Below are positions 1 to 11,011 of a stretch of 64,000 nucleotides of DNA, one piece after another; within the stretch, counting starts at the first letter, position 1; the number at the start of each line of letters is the position of its first letter. This stretch comes from Oscheius sp. JU75 (taxonomy: Eukaryota > Nematoda > Chromadorea > Rhabditida > Rhabditidae). Location of the stretch: positions 4,588,001-4,652,000 of the forward strand of contig JASJZC010000007.1 in assembly GCA_037178855.1 (NCBI GenBank), read 5' to 3'. The position numbers were made by a program, and so were the translations under genes. A model generated the notes under the pieces. The model did no database searches. It was given only the letters and a program-made list of their open reading frames with translations, and was not told the origin of the DNA.

Positions 1-731
1 TTTGGTTGGGATCCCACTAACTTCAGCACTAATAAAGCTATTCTTGTATGTAGTTCTGATTTTTCTACAGCAACTGCGACCATAAGACCTCCGATAAACA
101 AAAAAGATGTGTCCTGAAAAATTTCTGTTAGTAGTTATCTAAACTTACCGGCAGATATGCTGCAGCGACATCCTCACTCTTCATTATTTCAAAAAAGGGA
201 AAAGCGACCATAGGAACAAGGGCAGTAATGGCAAGAGGAAGGGTCTAAAAGCCATTGGCAGGAAAGTACTCTGATTCACCTCGAAAACCCAGTAAGATCC
301 CATGATGGCGACGACGTAGGCACATTTGGCTTGTTTCTAAATGTTGATCTGTGTAAGAGAAAAAGTTTGTTTTACCTCGTGATTGGGGAAGAAAAGGAGC
401 AAAGGAAGGGCGAGAATTGGAGCTCCGCTCAACACAATACTCTGGCGGTAATCGGACAGAAATCCGACTATGCCTCTGGAAACCATTACTATCAGTTGCT
501 GTTGTTACAGATCGAATTAGCCAACAAAGCAAACGGTGGTCTCATGACAGGGAAGTCAAGACTCTTGCTACTAGTCTTTGACCAAAATGTGATCTTCGTT
601 ATTATTTAAAGCGGATAAACAAACCTTTTCTTTCCCATGGCGAAACTATAAATGTAGCGGAAGAGATCTTCGACAATAATGTGCTTCCAATAGTATTCGG
701 CAGTAACTGCGAACGGTTCTCCCTGTGACAT
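1..731 (-). CDS. nac: SLC13 (NAC/INDY) sodium-coupled di/tricarboxylate transporter, N-terminal part
   Basis: The gene runs off the left edge. Five exons splice cleanly in frame: 625-731, 376-475, 280-336, 149-244 and 1-113, joined by short GT-AG introns. The start at 731 opens [17 protein letters not shown]. The next exons read as the first membrane segments of the SLC13 family: a proline-rich helix ending in [11 protein letters not shown], then [16 protein letters not shown] and [12 protein letters not shown], and finally the diagnostic [19 protein letters not shown]. Family members import succinate, citrate and related acids with sodium across plasma membranes; in worms and flies they influence fat storage and lifespan. 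Which C. elegans paralogue (nac-1, -2 or -3) it matches cannot be decided from about 150 residues. The family call is firm. Confidence 0.9.
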
Positions 732-2257
732 GGTAGTAAGTTAAAATAGACACAACAAAGATATAAACAGATGAGTGTTGAGAATCAATGAACACTAGGG
801 GTTAAAGTGCTGATAACTAGTTAAGAAGAATATTAGAATAAGGTGTCAACAGACGCCGTGATGGATTGAAAAAAAACGAAAACAGCAAATCTGTCAAATC
901 ATATTTCATTTATTATCCGACTGTGTGTACCTTAAACACGAAACATTTCCAAGTTTCGCGTCAACATCTAAAGTAAGATGGTTTTTTGGAACTTATTCAT
1001 CTTTCATAGAAATGAGAAATGGCTGTGAATAAAGAAAAGGAGGGATTTACGGCTGCGAGACAATGAATGGGAGACGTTCAAATGAAAGACGAAATGATAG
1101 TTTAGGCGTCTGATGGTTTTTGTCTTGACTGACAGGCAACGTAATTGTTCACATATGGGGGATGCAAGGTTCAAAGCACATAACTTGACAGACTCGGTAG
1201 AGGAGCCAGCGAAATACTGAGAAAAGTGCTCTGATTTTCAGATGCGTTTTTCGCGGTGATCCATCATAGGACGTCGTACGACCATACATCAAAATACAGT
1301 GTGCGGTTCCTTATCATTACAAATCTTTTCTGGAAAAAAAAAATGGTCTAACCTAGAAGTGTCCAAATGAGTCTGGGTAATATATGTACTCTATTAAATA
1401 TCGGTTCCAAAGTGAACATGTGGTACTTGATGGATTAAACTCGAATTTGTCAAAGCCAAAAACATATTCCTCATTCCGCAACTAAAGTACAAGAAGAATT
1501 GTTGTTCATTACTGCGAGTTCTTTCGTTGTTTCAGGAATCTAGTGAGATGGCGTCATTTTGAAAACAATAATGTATCGTCCAAGTGTAATGTATCAGTTG
1601 AAGAGAGCGATGAGATGGCGGTGCGCAGAAAGAGATCTGAAAATCACCCTTAAGCGACTAAAGCAGACACACTTTTGCGCGACAATTTATGTTGGCTCAT
1701 TTCACCGTAGCAGGTTCTCAAGTTCTGATAGACTTCGCGTGTTTATTGTGTCTGATGAAGGAGAAAGGTAAATAATGTTTTGGAGAAATAAGAAACAGCA
1801 GTAAGAAGAGATGAGTCAAAATTACACAGAGCTGACCTGCCCGGAATGAAGACATCTCCGACAATGGACTGTAGCGACGTGTTGTAAATCATATACAGAC
1901 ACACTTATCTACGCCTCGAGGTCGGTCAACTGATGCATATATTGTTACGGTCAACTCTGGGATAAATGTATTGAATGTACAGCTGTTTACATTGTGAAAC
2001 TTGAAGGGTAGACTAGACAGTTAGGCCACTCCCGTTTTTCCTCTTTTAGAACTGAAAGATCTGTGCCAATTTTGGAATACATAAAAATCATTAACAACAA
2101 CTTTTGATATTGCGAGCATCACGAAATCCCTTAAGAAGTCTATAGTTCATTCAAAGACTGAAGAAGTTTCAGAGAGCTAATTGGGCCGCAAAGTGAATGG
2201 ATGCCGATAAACGAAAGCGGCGGGCTGTTCCCTCCACGGAGTTTCTTCCGATCCAGC
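732..2257. other. Intergenic stretch upstream of the SLC13 gene
   Basis: No convincing exon, RNA gene or repeat is visible on either strand. A 70-codon open frame at 1559-1771 (+) resembles no family and lacks supporting splice structure. The first few hundred bases presumably hold the promoter of the leftward SLC13 gene. Confidence 0.5.
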
Positions 2258-2329
2258 GGCCGAGTGGTCTAGTGGTATGATTCTCGCTTAGGGTGCGAGA
2301 GGTCCCGGGATCGATCCCCGGCTCGGCCC
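2258..2329 (+). tRNA. tRNA-Pro (anticodon AGG)
   Basis: A complete cloverleaf of 72 nt. The acceptor stem GGCCGAG pairs with CTCGGCC, with a C discriminator at 2329. The anticodon stem TCTCG/CGAGA encloses loop TTAGGGT with anticodon AGG at 2290-2292, and the T stem CCGGG/CCCGG encloses ATCGATC. No intron and no encoded CCA. The body is nearly identical to metazoan tRNA-Pro. The T loop starts with A instead of the usual T at position 54, which still fits the B-box consensus GWTCRANNC, so transcription should be intact. Confidence 0.96.
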
Positions 2330-3540
2330 GATATTTTGCTACGTTTTGTTTCTACTCTTTAAATTGTCAAAAATTTGGTGGTACGCATTTTTCGCGCATT
2401 TGTTTCACGGTAATATTGACTACTGGGGATTTCAGAAAGCAATAAGAAAACAACAGTAGAACGCTGGTTTTTCTGTTCCACTGTGCGATGTTCTGGCAAG
2501 CGAACTCTTTCATCAGCTTTTAAACGTTTGAACTTCTATGCATTCTCTTTATTATGGACGGGCATCTTGTCGTCTTCCCGAGCTTTTACCGCTTATCATT
2601 AAAGTTTGTTCAAGGCTGTGCTGTTTTTAAGGTGTTTTCCTTGAAAAGAACCGGTTATGAAGTGATACTTTTTGCAGATTTCGGCGAAAAGACATTGACG
2701 TTCCTACGTCTAATGATCGCTTCCTGAGATATGATTACAAACGGGAAACGTTTTCCTGCCACACATTGAGTTGGCTCACTATTGCATCATTGCCATCGTT
2801 TCACACTAGTCTTTTGAAGGGGGCTCTTGCAAGAACTACTTTTTGATTCCGTTCACAGTCATCCCGCAACCCCATAAGTTGGAACACCAACGACTCTGTG
2901 ACCATAAACGTGACCAGCCCCTATCTACCGGGCTGTTTTCGTCCCCACGTGTTTTTGTTCTGTGACGCTTCTTTCGGTGCTATCAAGTAATCGTTGTTGG
3001 TTTCAGTTTCGCCACACTCTCGCTACAACAGCTATGTACGATCATCTCGCGGAAATGTAAGCGTATTTTTGTTAAAATCTCGTTAAAGCGGATGTGCAGC
3101 TTACTCCCAAGCGTCCAAAGTTGGTGTGCATAGTTAAAAAAAGTATGCGGGAACGACCAAAATTTCGGCAAGTTGGGTTTTCTACAGCGTTTTCGATGTT
3201 TTGCGATCTCTTATGATGTTCATTGTGATGAGCGTGTCAAAACTAGTTAGAATAAACCAACGTTAAACGTAAATAGTCCGGGATGGAAAGTAGCGTTTTT
3301 GGGTGGTCTGTGCATTTTCGCGACTCGTTTTTTATTCATTTGAAGTGTTTCTTGACTGTGATAGGTTCATGCTATAGTAGCGTAGAGTATTTTTTTATTT
3401 TGGCAAAAATGGTCGCGCACAGGCCTACTACACAATTGACCGAAAATCCGAAAGTTTTCAAATAAAAATGTTTTAAATTGCCGCGCGAAATACAGTAGAA
3501 TCGCGCCAAAACGTTTCTTAGCTGCACACTCGCTTCAACA
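2330..3540. other. Intergenic stretch between tRNA-Pro and the F-box gene
   Basis: Only short open frames without recognisable similarity (for example 2983-3171 minus and 3283-3465 plus). The right end must hold the promoter of the F-box gene and possibly a missed first exon carrying its start codon. Confidence 0.45.
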
Positions 3541-5050
3541 GTGATATTCAGTGTTTACGATGAAGAACGGAAAGAAATTGAACATCATAAGCTAGCAGAG
3601 CGACTTTTTGGCAAGACGTTTCTTGATGCCCCACCACAATGGCTTCAAGATCAAGTCAGACCGACAAGGATGCCGATTGTAAAAGAAATAGAAACAATGG
3701 AAGCTGATTTAGCTGATTCGTTCGCTTTTTTGGAGCTTCCAGGTGAAATTATCCCTCATGTAGGTCCCTCACATCACGGCACCTATTAAAACACAGATCC
3801 TTCAACATCTCCCATGTTCAACAGTTGACAATCTGAAGATAGCGAACAAGGAATGCTACAGGACAGTTCAATTAAATTGGAAATATCTTGACAGACAGAC
3901 CATTCACGAGTTTGCAATCAGTAGAAAGACACCAGATGTGGATACGAAGAGGTTCTTAGGAATCAAGGTAGGTCTCTCATTCCAGGCAAAACATTGTGAC
4001 TAGGTTCCATTGAGAAGATCCGTTCTCGACGAACAAGAAGTATTGAACTTCTCAATTGAATGCGGCTCCGATACAACCTACTGGTGGAACTATTGTTTGA
4101 GGGAAGTAGGAACAGGCGAGTATCCAACAGATCGAGTCAGCCCTGTCTCATGGAAACGTAAGTCAGGTTTTCTAGTAGCAAAACAATGGTTGTTCAGGGA
4201 TAAATTGTGCACCACCTGTATGGGACCTACAATCCGCACTGGAGCGGCATTGCATGTTCTTCTTCCATCAATGCAAGGTGGAAAACCTCATTTTTGTAAG
4301 AATGTTTTTGTAATCTCTTGATAGCCGACTTTAGGAAGATGTAACAGAGGCCGATAGCGAAATTATTACTGACTGTCTTCGGCGGTCCATGTTGCAAGTT
4401 CACAGAATAACTCTACTTTTCCGTGATAAAGCTTTCACTGAAAAGCATGCAGAGCTAATAACAGCATCCAGTGAGCTTTTTACGACACTGATTGGATAGC
4501 TTTTTCAGAGGCTCAGCAAGTTACTATCGAGCTACTGAACCAACCCATTCCTCCTGTGCTCTGGACCTCGAAAGTTGTGCTTGGAGTGAGTTTTGCAGGA
4601 GCTAACAGTTTTCCATCTTCAGGCAGAATTCATCCGAGTTCGTGGATTCACAAAGTGCTTGGAATTAACAGACGACGTTTTGTTGAGATTTCAAGCTAAA
4701 AGAATCCACTTGTTTGGAGAGACCAATATCACTACTCGTGGTTTGAAGGCAGTCATTGATGTAAATCAGTTCAATCATCCGCAAAACATTCATTCCAGCG
4801 ATGGATGTCAACCACATCCGAGCTTATTTCCTTCTATTTGATCAACGACATCCCGCACGAAGATCTGAAAAGACACTTGAATCCTTTTCTTCAGAACAAA
4901 ACAGACAGGATGCGACAGTTCAGCAGGAAAACTGACGGAGAGTCCATGTATATCGGAATTGACAAAAATCTTTTCGCCCTCAGCAAATCTCCACGGCTGG
5001 ACGAGAATCCAGAGTGTGAAATGAAATACCTCGGTGGTCTTAAGCTCTAG
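3541..5050 (+). CDS. F-box protein with FBA_2-like C-terminal region
   Basis: Reconstructed from about eight exons; the first joins are 3541-3759, 3797-3967, 4004-4157 and 4198-4295, and the stop is at 5048-5050. The joined 3759/3797 exons give an F-box core, LELPGEIIPHILQHLPC, followed by a hydrophobic-basic segment (NKECYRTVQLNW). The C-terminal half (HRITLLFRDKAF, FIRVRGFTKCLELTDDVL, then an LxKAVID-RWMSTTSELISF stretch) resembles the F-box-associated domain of the large nematode fbxa/fbxb/fbxc families. Such proteins recruit substrates to SCF ubiquitin ligases through SKP1-like partners; the target is unknown. The true start is unclear: the frame at 3541 begins with GTG after a CAG, so an upstream exon is likely, and the first in-frame ATG lies only at 3670. 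Confidence 0.75.
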
Positions 5051-5842
5051 CTTTTGCCTTTTGTATGTGTTTGTATGTATTGAAATGAAATATAATGTCT
5101 CATCAAAATTTCATTTTACCATACTTTAAGCCTCAAAAGCATCTACTAGTCCGATTGCTGAGAAAGAGTCGTTCAGCTTATCGTTTCTGTTTGACGCCCC
5201 TTTTTAATATTAAACAAATGTCAATCCAGTTGTTTCAGTGGCTCCGGCTTTCGCTTGGCGGAAGGGCGCCAGATGGCTCTCATATACTTTTTCTATACCC
5301 TTTTTCTAACATCGTCCACCCCCGTTGAACAACTGCCTGCCTAGTGTGATCAGCATGTCTCTGGAACAGTCATACAAAAAGTTCAACAGGAAAAACTAGT
5401 TTTTGAGTCTTATCCGCTACTTCCAAGTTCCGGTGCAAATGATTTCTGCAGTAAAACGGAGCGGAGCCAGCATTTAAAGCAATCACTTCATCATAAGGCA
5501 GTTCACAAGTCTCTATAGGCCGTATTAAACAACATTCTCCATATTTCCAAGGTTTTGTTATTTAATGTTTTGAGGAGGAGGCAAGAACGCCTCAGAAACG
5601 TTCGCAAGTGCAGCCGCAAAGCCAACCCTTCATCGCGTGATAAAAACACTCCCGGAAGCTTTACAGCATTGCGATATGCTGGACCATTTTCTGGAACAGA
5701 CGGGACGGCACACCCTCCGTCTGGTTCTCATCCCGGTCACCATTTAAGCCCCTCCATTAGCAAGTTTTGCCATTGTACCGTACGTGTTTTATGCCTCGAG
5801 GCACTCGTACTCTTCCTCATTTTTCGTACTTGTTTCGTTCAG
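5051..5842. promoter_or_regulatory. Upstream region of troponin I
   Basis: No exon is supported here. A frame open from 5555 runs into the troponin start but has no family resemblance before the ATG at 5843. The start codon is preceded directly by TTCAG, so the mRNA is probably trans-spliced or has a 5' UTR intron ending there, and this stretch should hold the muscle promoter. Confidence 0.4.
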
Positions 5843-6782
5843 ATGGCTGACGTTGCTGTTGACAAGGCCGCTGAACGCGAGGCCAAGAAGGCCGAAGTTC
5901 GTCGTCGCCTTGAAGAGGCTGGAAGCAAGGGTAAGAAGGCCAAGAAGGGTTTTCTGACTCCTGAGAGAAAGAAGAAGCTGAGAGTAAGTATTTATTGCGG
6001 TTGAACTAAATGTTTTGATTAGAAACTTCTTATGGTGAAAGCCGCCGAAGACCTTAAGAGACAACAACTGGAGAAGGAGAAGGACAGACAGCGCATCCTC
6101 ACCGAGCGTACCATTCCTCTTCCCGACATTGACAGCGTCGATGACAAGGGTGAGAATTCTCCAGGTAAAATACAGTTTTGGTTACAGCTAAGCTCGAGGC
6201 CATCTTCAAGGATCTCGAGTCTCGTGTTTACCAACTCGAAAGCGACAAATGGGACATCAACCGAACTGTAGGACAGCGTGATTCCGACATCAATGCTCTT
6301 ACCATTGAAGTCAACGATCTACGCGGAAAATAGTATGATGAAATACGTATTGATCAAAATGTTTCCTTCAGTGTAAAGCCCACTCTTAAGAAGGTTTCTA
6401 AGTACGACAACAAATTCAAGCAGGCTGGAGCTGCCCCTAAGGGAGACAAACAGAACTTCCGTGCTTCTCTCAAGGTTGTGAAGAAGGATGTCATGGACGA
6501 GATCATGAACGCCGTAAGTCATCACTGATCACAATACCAATGTACAATTCTCAGAAGAAAGAAGAGGATAAGCCCGACTGGAGCAAGAAGAACAGAGAGG
6601 ATAAGGAAGAGACCAAGGAGCAGAAGGAGGAGGCCAAGCCGACCGAGGCCGAGGTAGCTGAGGAGGAGCCTGAAGCTGAATCCGAGCCTCGTAAAATATC
6701 GGCTCTACTAGAAAAACTGTTTTTGTTTTCAGAAGTAGAGGAGGGTGACGAAGAGGGAGACGAAGAGGAGGAGGACCAATAG
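5843..6782 (+). CDS. tni: Troponin I
   Basis: Six exons (5843-5983, 6023-6149, 6188-6332, 6372-6513, 6555-6690, 6733-6782) encode a protein of about 250 residues. After an Ala/Glu/Lys-rich start come the troponin-I signatures [31 protein letters not shown] and [18 protein letters not shown], and then [16 protein letters not shown] in the inhibitory/actin-binding region. The tail is highly acidic ([12 protein letters not shown]), as in nematode body-wall troponin I. The protein blocks actomyosin in the thin filament until calcium binds troponin C. The last 42-nt intron is a multiple of three and has no in-frame stop, so its retention would simply insert 14 residues. Orthology to unc-27, tni-1 or tni-3 is not resolved. 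An AATAAA follows at 6810. Confidence 0.96.
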
Positions 6783-7218
6783 ACCTGCTAAGAATTTCAC
6801 AAATGCTTCAATAAACGTTGGGTTTTGAAATTTATTCACAGACAGCTAATGAGCACATGACTAGTGAAGCAGATAATGACTTTTTGGGCTTTCTTGATTA
6901 TGTGGGGGCCAGCCCTCTTTTTGGATTTTTACATTTTTCGATCACTGCTTATAATCTATAGACAATAAATGAGATTATACGGCAAAAATGGGAGTGCAAT
7001 TTATTGAATATCATATGGTTGATCAACAACCTTCTTGACCCATTGTTTCGGTGAAGAAAACAGACAAAGATTCCAAAGCAATGAGTCAGGAGCTTTCCTT
7101 AAGAGGATCAACCCCTATAAATAACGCTAAAAGGGGGTTATTGCAGGCGAGCCAAGTGATTATTGTACTACAAGGCACGAAAAACCTGCTTCTTCGTTGA
7201 GCAGTGTTACACAGCCAG
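6783..7218. other. Convergent 3' ends of troponin I and PARN
   Basis: The stretch holds two tail-to-tail 3' UTRs. AATAAA at 6810-6815 on the plus strand serves troponin I, and TTTATT at 7000-7005, AATAAA on the minus strand, serves the deadenylase gene. A second plus-strand AATAAA lies at 6963-6968. No further coding is seen. Confidence 0.6.
6810..6815 (+). terminator. Polyadenylation signal AATAAA of troponin I
   Basis: Canonical hexamer 28 nt after the stop codon of the troponin I gene. Confidence 0.75.
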
Positions 7219-10048
7219 TCAAAAAAGCGATTTTCTACCATCGATATGCAAGTTGAGTAAGAGAAACCCGAGTGTGTGTACCCTGAAACAAACTGTTTAT
7301 AAGGGTTACTTCGAAAGCAAACCAATTGAAGACTGAATCAATTCCTGAATCCAAGTCATGCGAGATTGTGGAAGAAGTTGAGGCTAGAGACTCATGTGAA
7401 GAATAGAGCTGTCTGAAACTGCTTGTTTTAAACAAACAACATAGTTTGCCTACCGAGGACTGGGCGACCTGTAAGGACTACTATAGCTCGAATACGGAGA
7501 AGACTCCAGTTGAATGACGTTATAGCTGCTTCGAGAAAGTAGAAAGTTGTAGACACGGCGAGCTCTGAACGATTTTGGGTTATTTCTTAAAGAAGTAAGC
7601 TTACGTCGTGTCGGTGTTACTGGCGATGCGAATGTAGTTCTTTTCTACTTTAATATCACATCTCCAAGTTCCGAATTTTTGTTTCAACTCCTGCTGCAGA
7701 GTTTGTACTGAGCTGTCTTCGTTGAGAGTTAGTGATACTTCGGTGGGCTTTCGTGTTGGAGGATCTTCGCCCATCTGAACATAGCCTGTGAGAAATAAGA
7801 TTTGAGGGTTCTCACCAGATTCAAGTATGGAATTCCAAGAAGGGGTACCGGTACTCTGTTTGCCAAAGAGCAGACAACATCAATCAGATACTTGAAATCG
7901 TGACGAGGACCAGAATCTACCGAGTGCCTAGAGCAATTGTACCATATAATTAATTAATGCCTGTTTGTATCAACAACCTTTCTCCCAAAAATCTTGTCGT
8001 GCCAAACAACTCACATTGGTTTAGCAACCAGATGTGCCAGGTCAACAAAGATCTTGCCAGTCGTAGTCGCATCGAAACCAGCGTTATGGTAGTTTTTCTT
8101 GCGTCTCAGCGGATGAGCCATCTTGTACTCGACTTTCGGAACGCAGGCTTCTGATGCAGTACTGTTGAAGAAGTTTCCCAGATTCTCTAGCCGGTAGGAC
8201 ATCACTCCAAACCATGACAGCTTCTGTAAAACAAAAAAGTAATGTGAATCAACTTCAGGCCTACGTGTGTACATTCCTCCGCCAGATGTTTCGTATCGAT
8301 GTACACGGGAAAAACTGCTTGAATGGCCTCCTTGAACTGCTCGTACGTCTCTGAAAATAAGTGATAATATCTCATAATTGATGTTGCTGTTTTGCTAAGT
8401 AATAAGATTTAGCATATTTTTTGGTATGCGGTCACTAGTCTAGATCCCAATTCAATTTTTTCAAAGTTTGCCCCCTTGACTGAGTAGAAGCCGTATCGCG
8501 CCACGGACACACATGTGTAAACAGCCGGGCGAAGATCAGTGGCGATAATGAAAACATCGGGAACATTGTAAAGAGGACTTTCTCACCTGGTAGATTGGCG
8601 ATAAAGTAGTGATACAAGTACATCAAATCATGGAGACCGTTGTGACCGACCAGGGGAAGCTTTTTCTCAATTATGGCCATCACCACTTCAGAAACTCCCA
8701 TCAGTTCTCGGCGGATTCTAAACTCCAGTTTTTGACTTTTTTTCCAATTGTTTGCACCTTTCCAGAAGACCCTCCTTTATCTGTATAAGTTCTCTTTTGG
8801 TCAGCCTCGACGAATCGCATTCGATCTGCAAATAACGCTGATAAGACAACTACAAAAATACAGGAACTGTCGAAGAAAAATAACTTACGAAATTTTCGTG
8901 AATCCGCATTCGAACTCCGGGAATAACACAGTACAACTTGTAAAGAAGAACAGCCTTCTGCAAGCCGCTAAGGTTTTCTCTGTCAATGTTCACGAAGAAT
9001 GGGTCAAAGTATCGGCTAGCGGCTCCTTCAGATCCCGTGGACTTTCGACGGTACCTTAAGGTCTCGCTTGAAAAAAAAAATGTTTTAGATTACCGAGCAA
9101 GCCGATGGTAGACAGTTTGCTGTACGCGATTCACAGCTTCTCTCATTTGAAGACCGAAAGTACTGAATTTGAAACCATTGAAGCTTCTAGCACATTGTTT
9201 TCGGACAAATGAATGTTACAGTTTCAGTAATAACTTGTAACAGATAATGCCATTTCAAGCCGATCAAATGGTCAGAGCGGGTTCCGACTTCCAAAAAAAC
9301 ACGGCAAACTGGGAGCGCATGAACCGAAAATGCGAACTGGACAATGGCGTGTTCTGCGGCAAATCTATCAGGAATATTTTTTAGTTTTATAGCAATTACA
9401 AGCTTTTGTAAAGTCAGAAAGTCATACAAACAAAAAAAAGACTTACTCAAGTCCATCGTAAAAATTTATCATTTTCTCCATCACCTTGTCTAGCTCATCA
9501 AGATTTAAATGCGACACTCCGTGGGTCACAAACTGGAAAAGAACATCAGTATGAAATGGAAAATAGATTACGTCGTTCAAGTCGAACCCATGGCTTTTCA
9601 AGAAGAGCAAGGAAGAGACGGAAAAATCGAAGTCTTGCTTCTGTAGGCCCTGTTTATACAGATTAATGCTGTATGAATGTATATTGTACCTGAAACCATA
9701 ATGAAACTAGGTTTCAATCGACATACTTGGCAGGGTCCGATGTGTTGGTGAAGAAGGCCAGGCCCAACTGTACGGGAGGGAACCTTGCTATGGAATATCG
9801 TAGTTTTTCATATCTAAAGCAAAAAGTGAACGTAAATACCAAAATACCTACCTTTCACTGGGAAAGTCAAAGAGTGAACATTTGTACTTGGTTTCTTCAA
9901 CATCAAGTCCAAGGAACTCAACGTCGAGAGCTGAAAGTTTACATGCATAAGAGTTTTAATAGGAGTACTTACCTACAAACGAAGCATTTTGCACAACTTT
10001 TTCAATATCGGTATATACGGATTTGAAGTTAGCACATTTTATTTCCAT
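7219..10048 (-). CDS. parn-1: PARN-type poly(A)-specific 3' exoribonuclease (deadenylase)
   Basis: The start at 10048 opens MEIKCANFKSVYTDIEKV and leads straight into exonuclease motif I, FVALDVEFLGL, with Asp-x-Glu. Later exons give the PARN-specific segment QKQDFDFSVSSLLFLKSHGF, motif II GHNGLHDLMYLYHYF at about 8600-8660, and motif III HNAGFDATTTGKIF at about 8080, completing the DEDDh set. After the exonuclease domain comes VPLLGIPYLNL, the match to the segment before the RRM in vertebrate PARN, then an RRM-like region. The tail is short and Ser/Arg/Tyr-rich (SPYSSYSSPYRSPSPR). PARN shortens poly(A) tails and trims 3' ends of small RNAs; C. elegans PARN-1 trims piRNA precursors. The last two exons are less certain, so the stop could be at 7235 instead of 7219. 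A close relative such as PNLDC1 is possible but would usually lack the RRM. Confidence 0.88.
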
Positions 10049-11011
10049 ACAAGTGTGGCCTGAAACTAAAACTGTAGTTACAAAAGGGAGAGGTGAAAAA
10101 GAAAGATTGTGCAATGAGACGAAAAATGTTCGTAGGAAAGCGAAAAGTTTTCGAACTTGCTTCGGTTTGATGCAAAGCGATTACGAAAATATGCGAAAAA
10201 CCTCCGCAACAGACTGTTGCTATTGATTTTGTGCATTCCAGAACGCAATCGCAGCGGGGGTCTGCGACAGCGCGAAAATACTGGGGGGAGGAAACGCCCA
10301 TTAAGTGAGAGCTCTTCTGAAAGAAGATCACTAAGCCATCGCAAAAACTATTGAGACTCTACCAGTACAATACTGTTGACTGTATAGTATAACTTTATTG
10401 GCGAAATAAAAAGATCTATTTTTCAGTATTCAAACAATTGTTTGTGTATGGAGACGGTAATATTTAGATTTGCGTTGCTATTTACTTTTAGCTAATCATA
10501 TTTAATCCCACTCTCATTTTGCCTACGAATCACAATTTCTGTTTTACAGTTTTAGTTAGTAAACCAGAACAGCGCCCAAGAAGGAGCTAAGGCGCCTATC
10601 GAGAGTGGCGCGATATGCGCCTGCGTCGTAATTTGAACCTTTGCGCCAAAGTTTCGGTTGCCTCCTTTTGTCAAATTCGAGAGAGATGTGACCTTTGCTC
10701 GGCAAAACCATAACGTATATAGCTTGCGCTTTTCACCACCAGATTCTTTTTCTTGAAATCTAGCGTCGAACTGAACACTTTAAGGGACTTGGAAGTGGTG
10801 ACCATGCAAACTCGAGGAAAGGACCCGGACAAGAATGACGTAGTTCAACTGTATTGAATTCCATTTCAATCTTTTCAGGAAGTGACGTTCAGAAATGTTC
10901 AATCGGTTAGACGCCAATGTCTTCAAAATCTTGAACTTACTTCCGCTCCAGTTCTTCTGGTGAGGTTTTGTACATTTTGTAAACGATATACAAAATTAGA
11001 ATCCTCCTGCA
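10049..11011. promoter_or_regulatory. Shared divergent promoter region of PARN and SUZ12
   Basis: The two genes point away from each other across about 960 bp. The sequence GCGCCAAA at 10643-10650 fits the E2F/DP consensus GCGSSAAA exactly. It lies in a GC-rich, CpG-containing stretch at 10570-10670 that also contains GGCGCGA. An alternative SUZ12 start with two further small exons can be read from ATG 10804 (see the SUZ12 entry). No other gene is visible; long open frames at 10023-10354 on both strands overlap one another and look like chance. Confidence 0.4.

Noticed and set aside
1559-1771. 70-codon open frame
   Set aside because: No similarity, no signal peptide, no splice partners; expected by chance in 1.5 kb of intergenic sequence.
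5555-5842. Upstream extension of troponin I to an earlier start
   Set aside because: The extra residues resemble no troponin; the family start ([12 protein letters not shown]) at 5843 directly follows a TTCAG acceptor.
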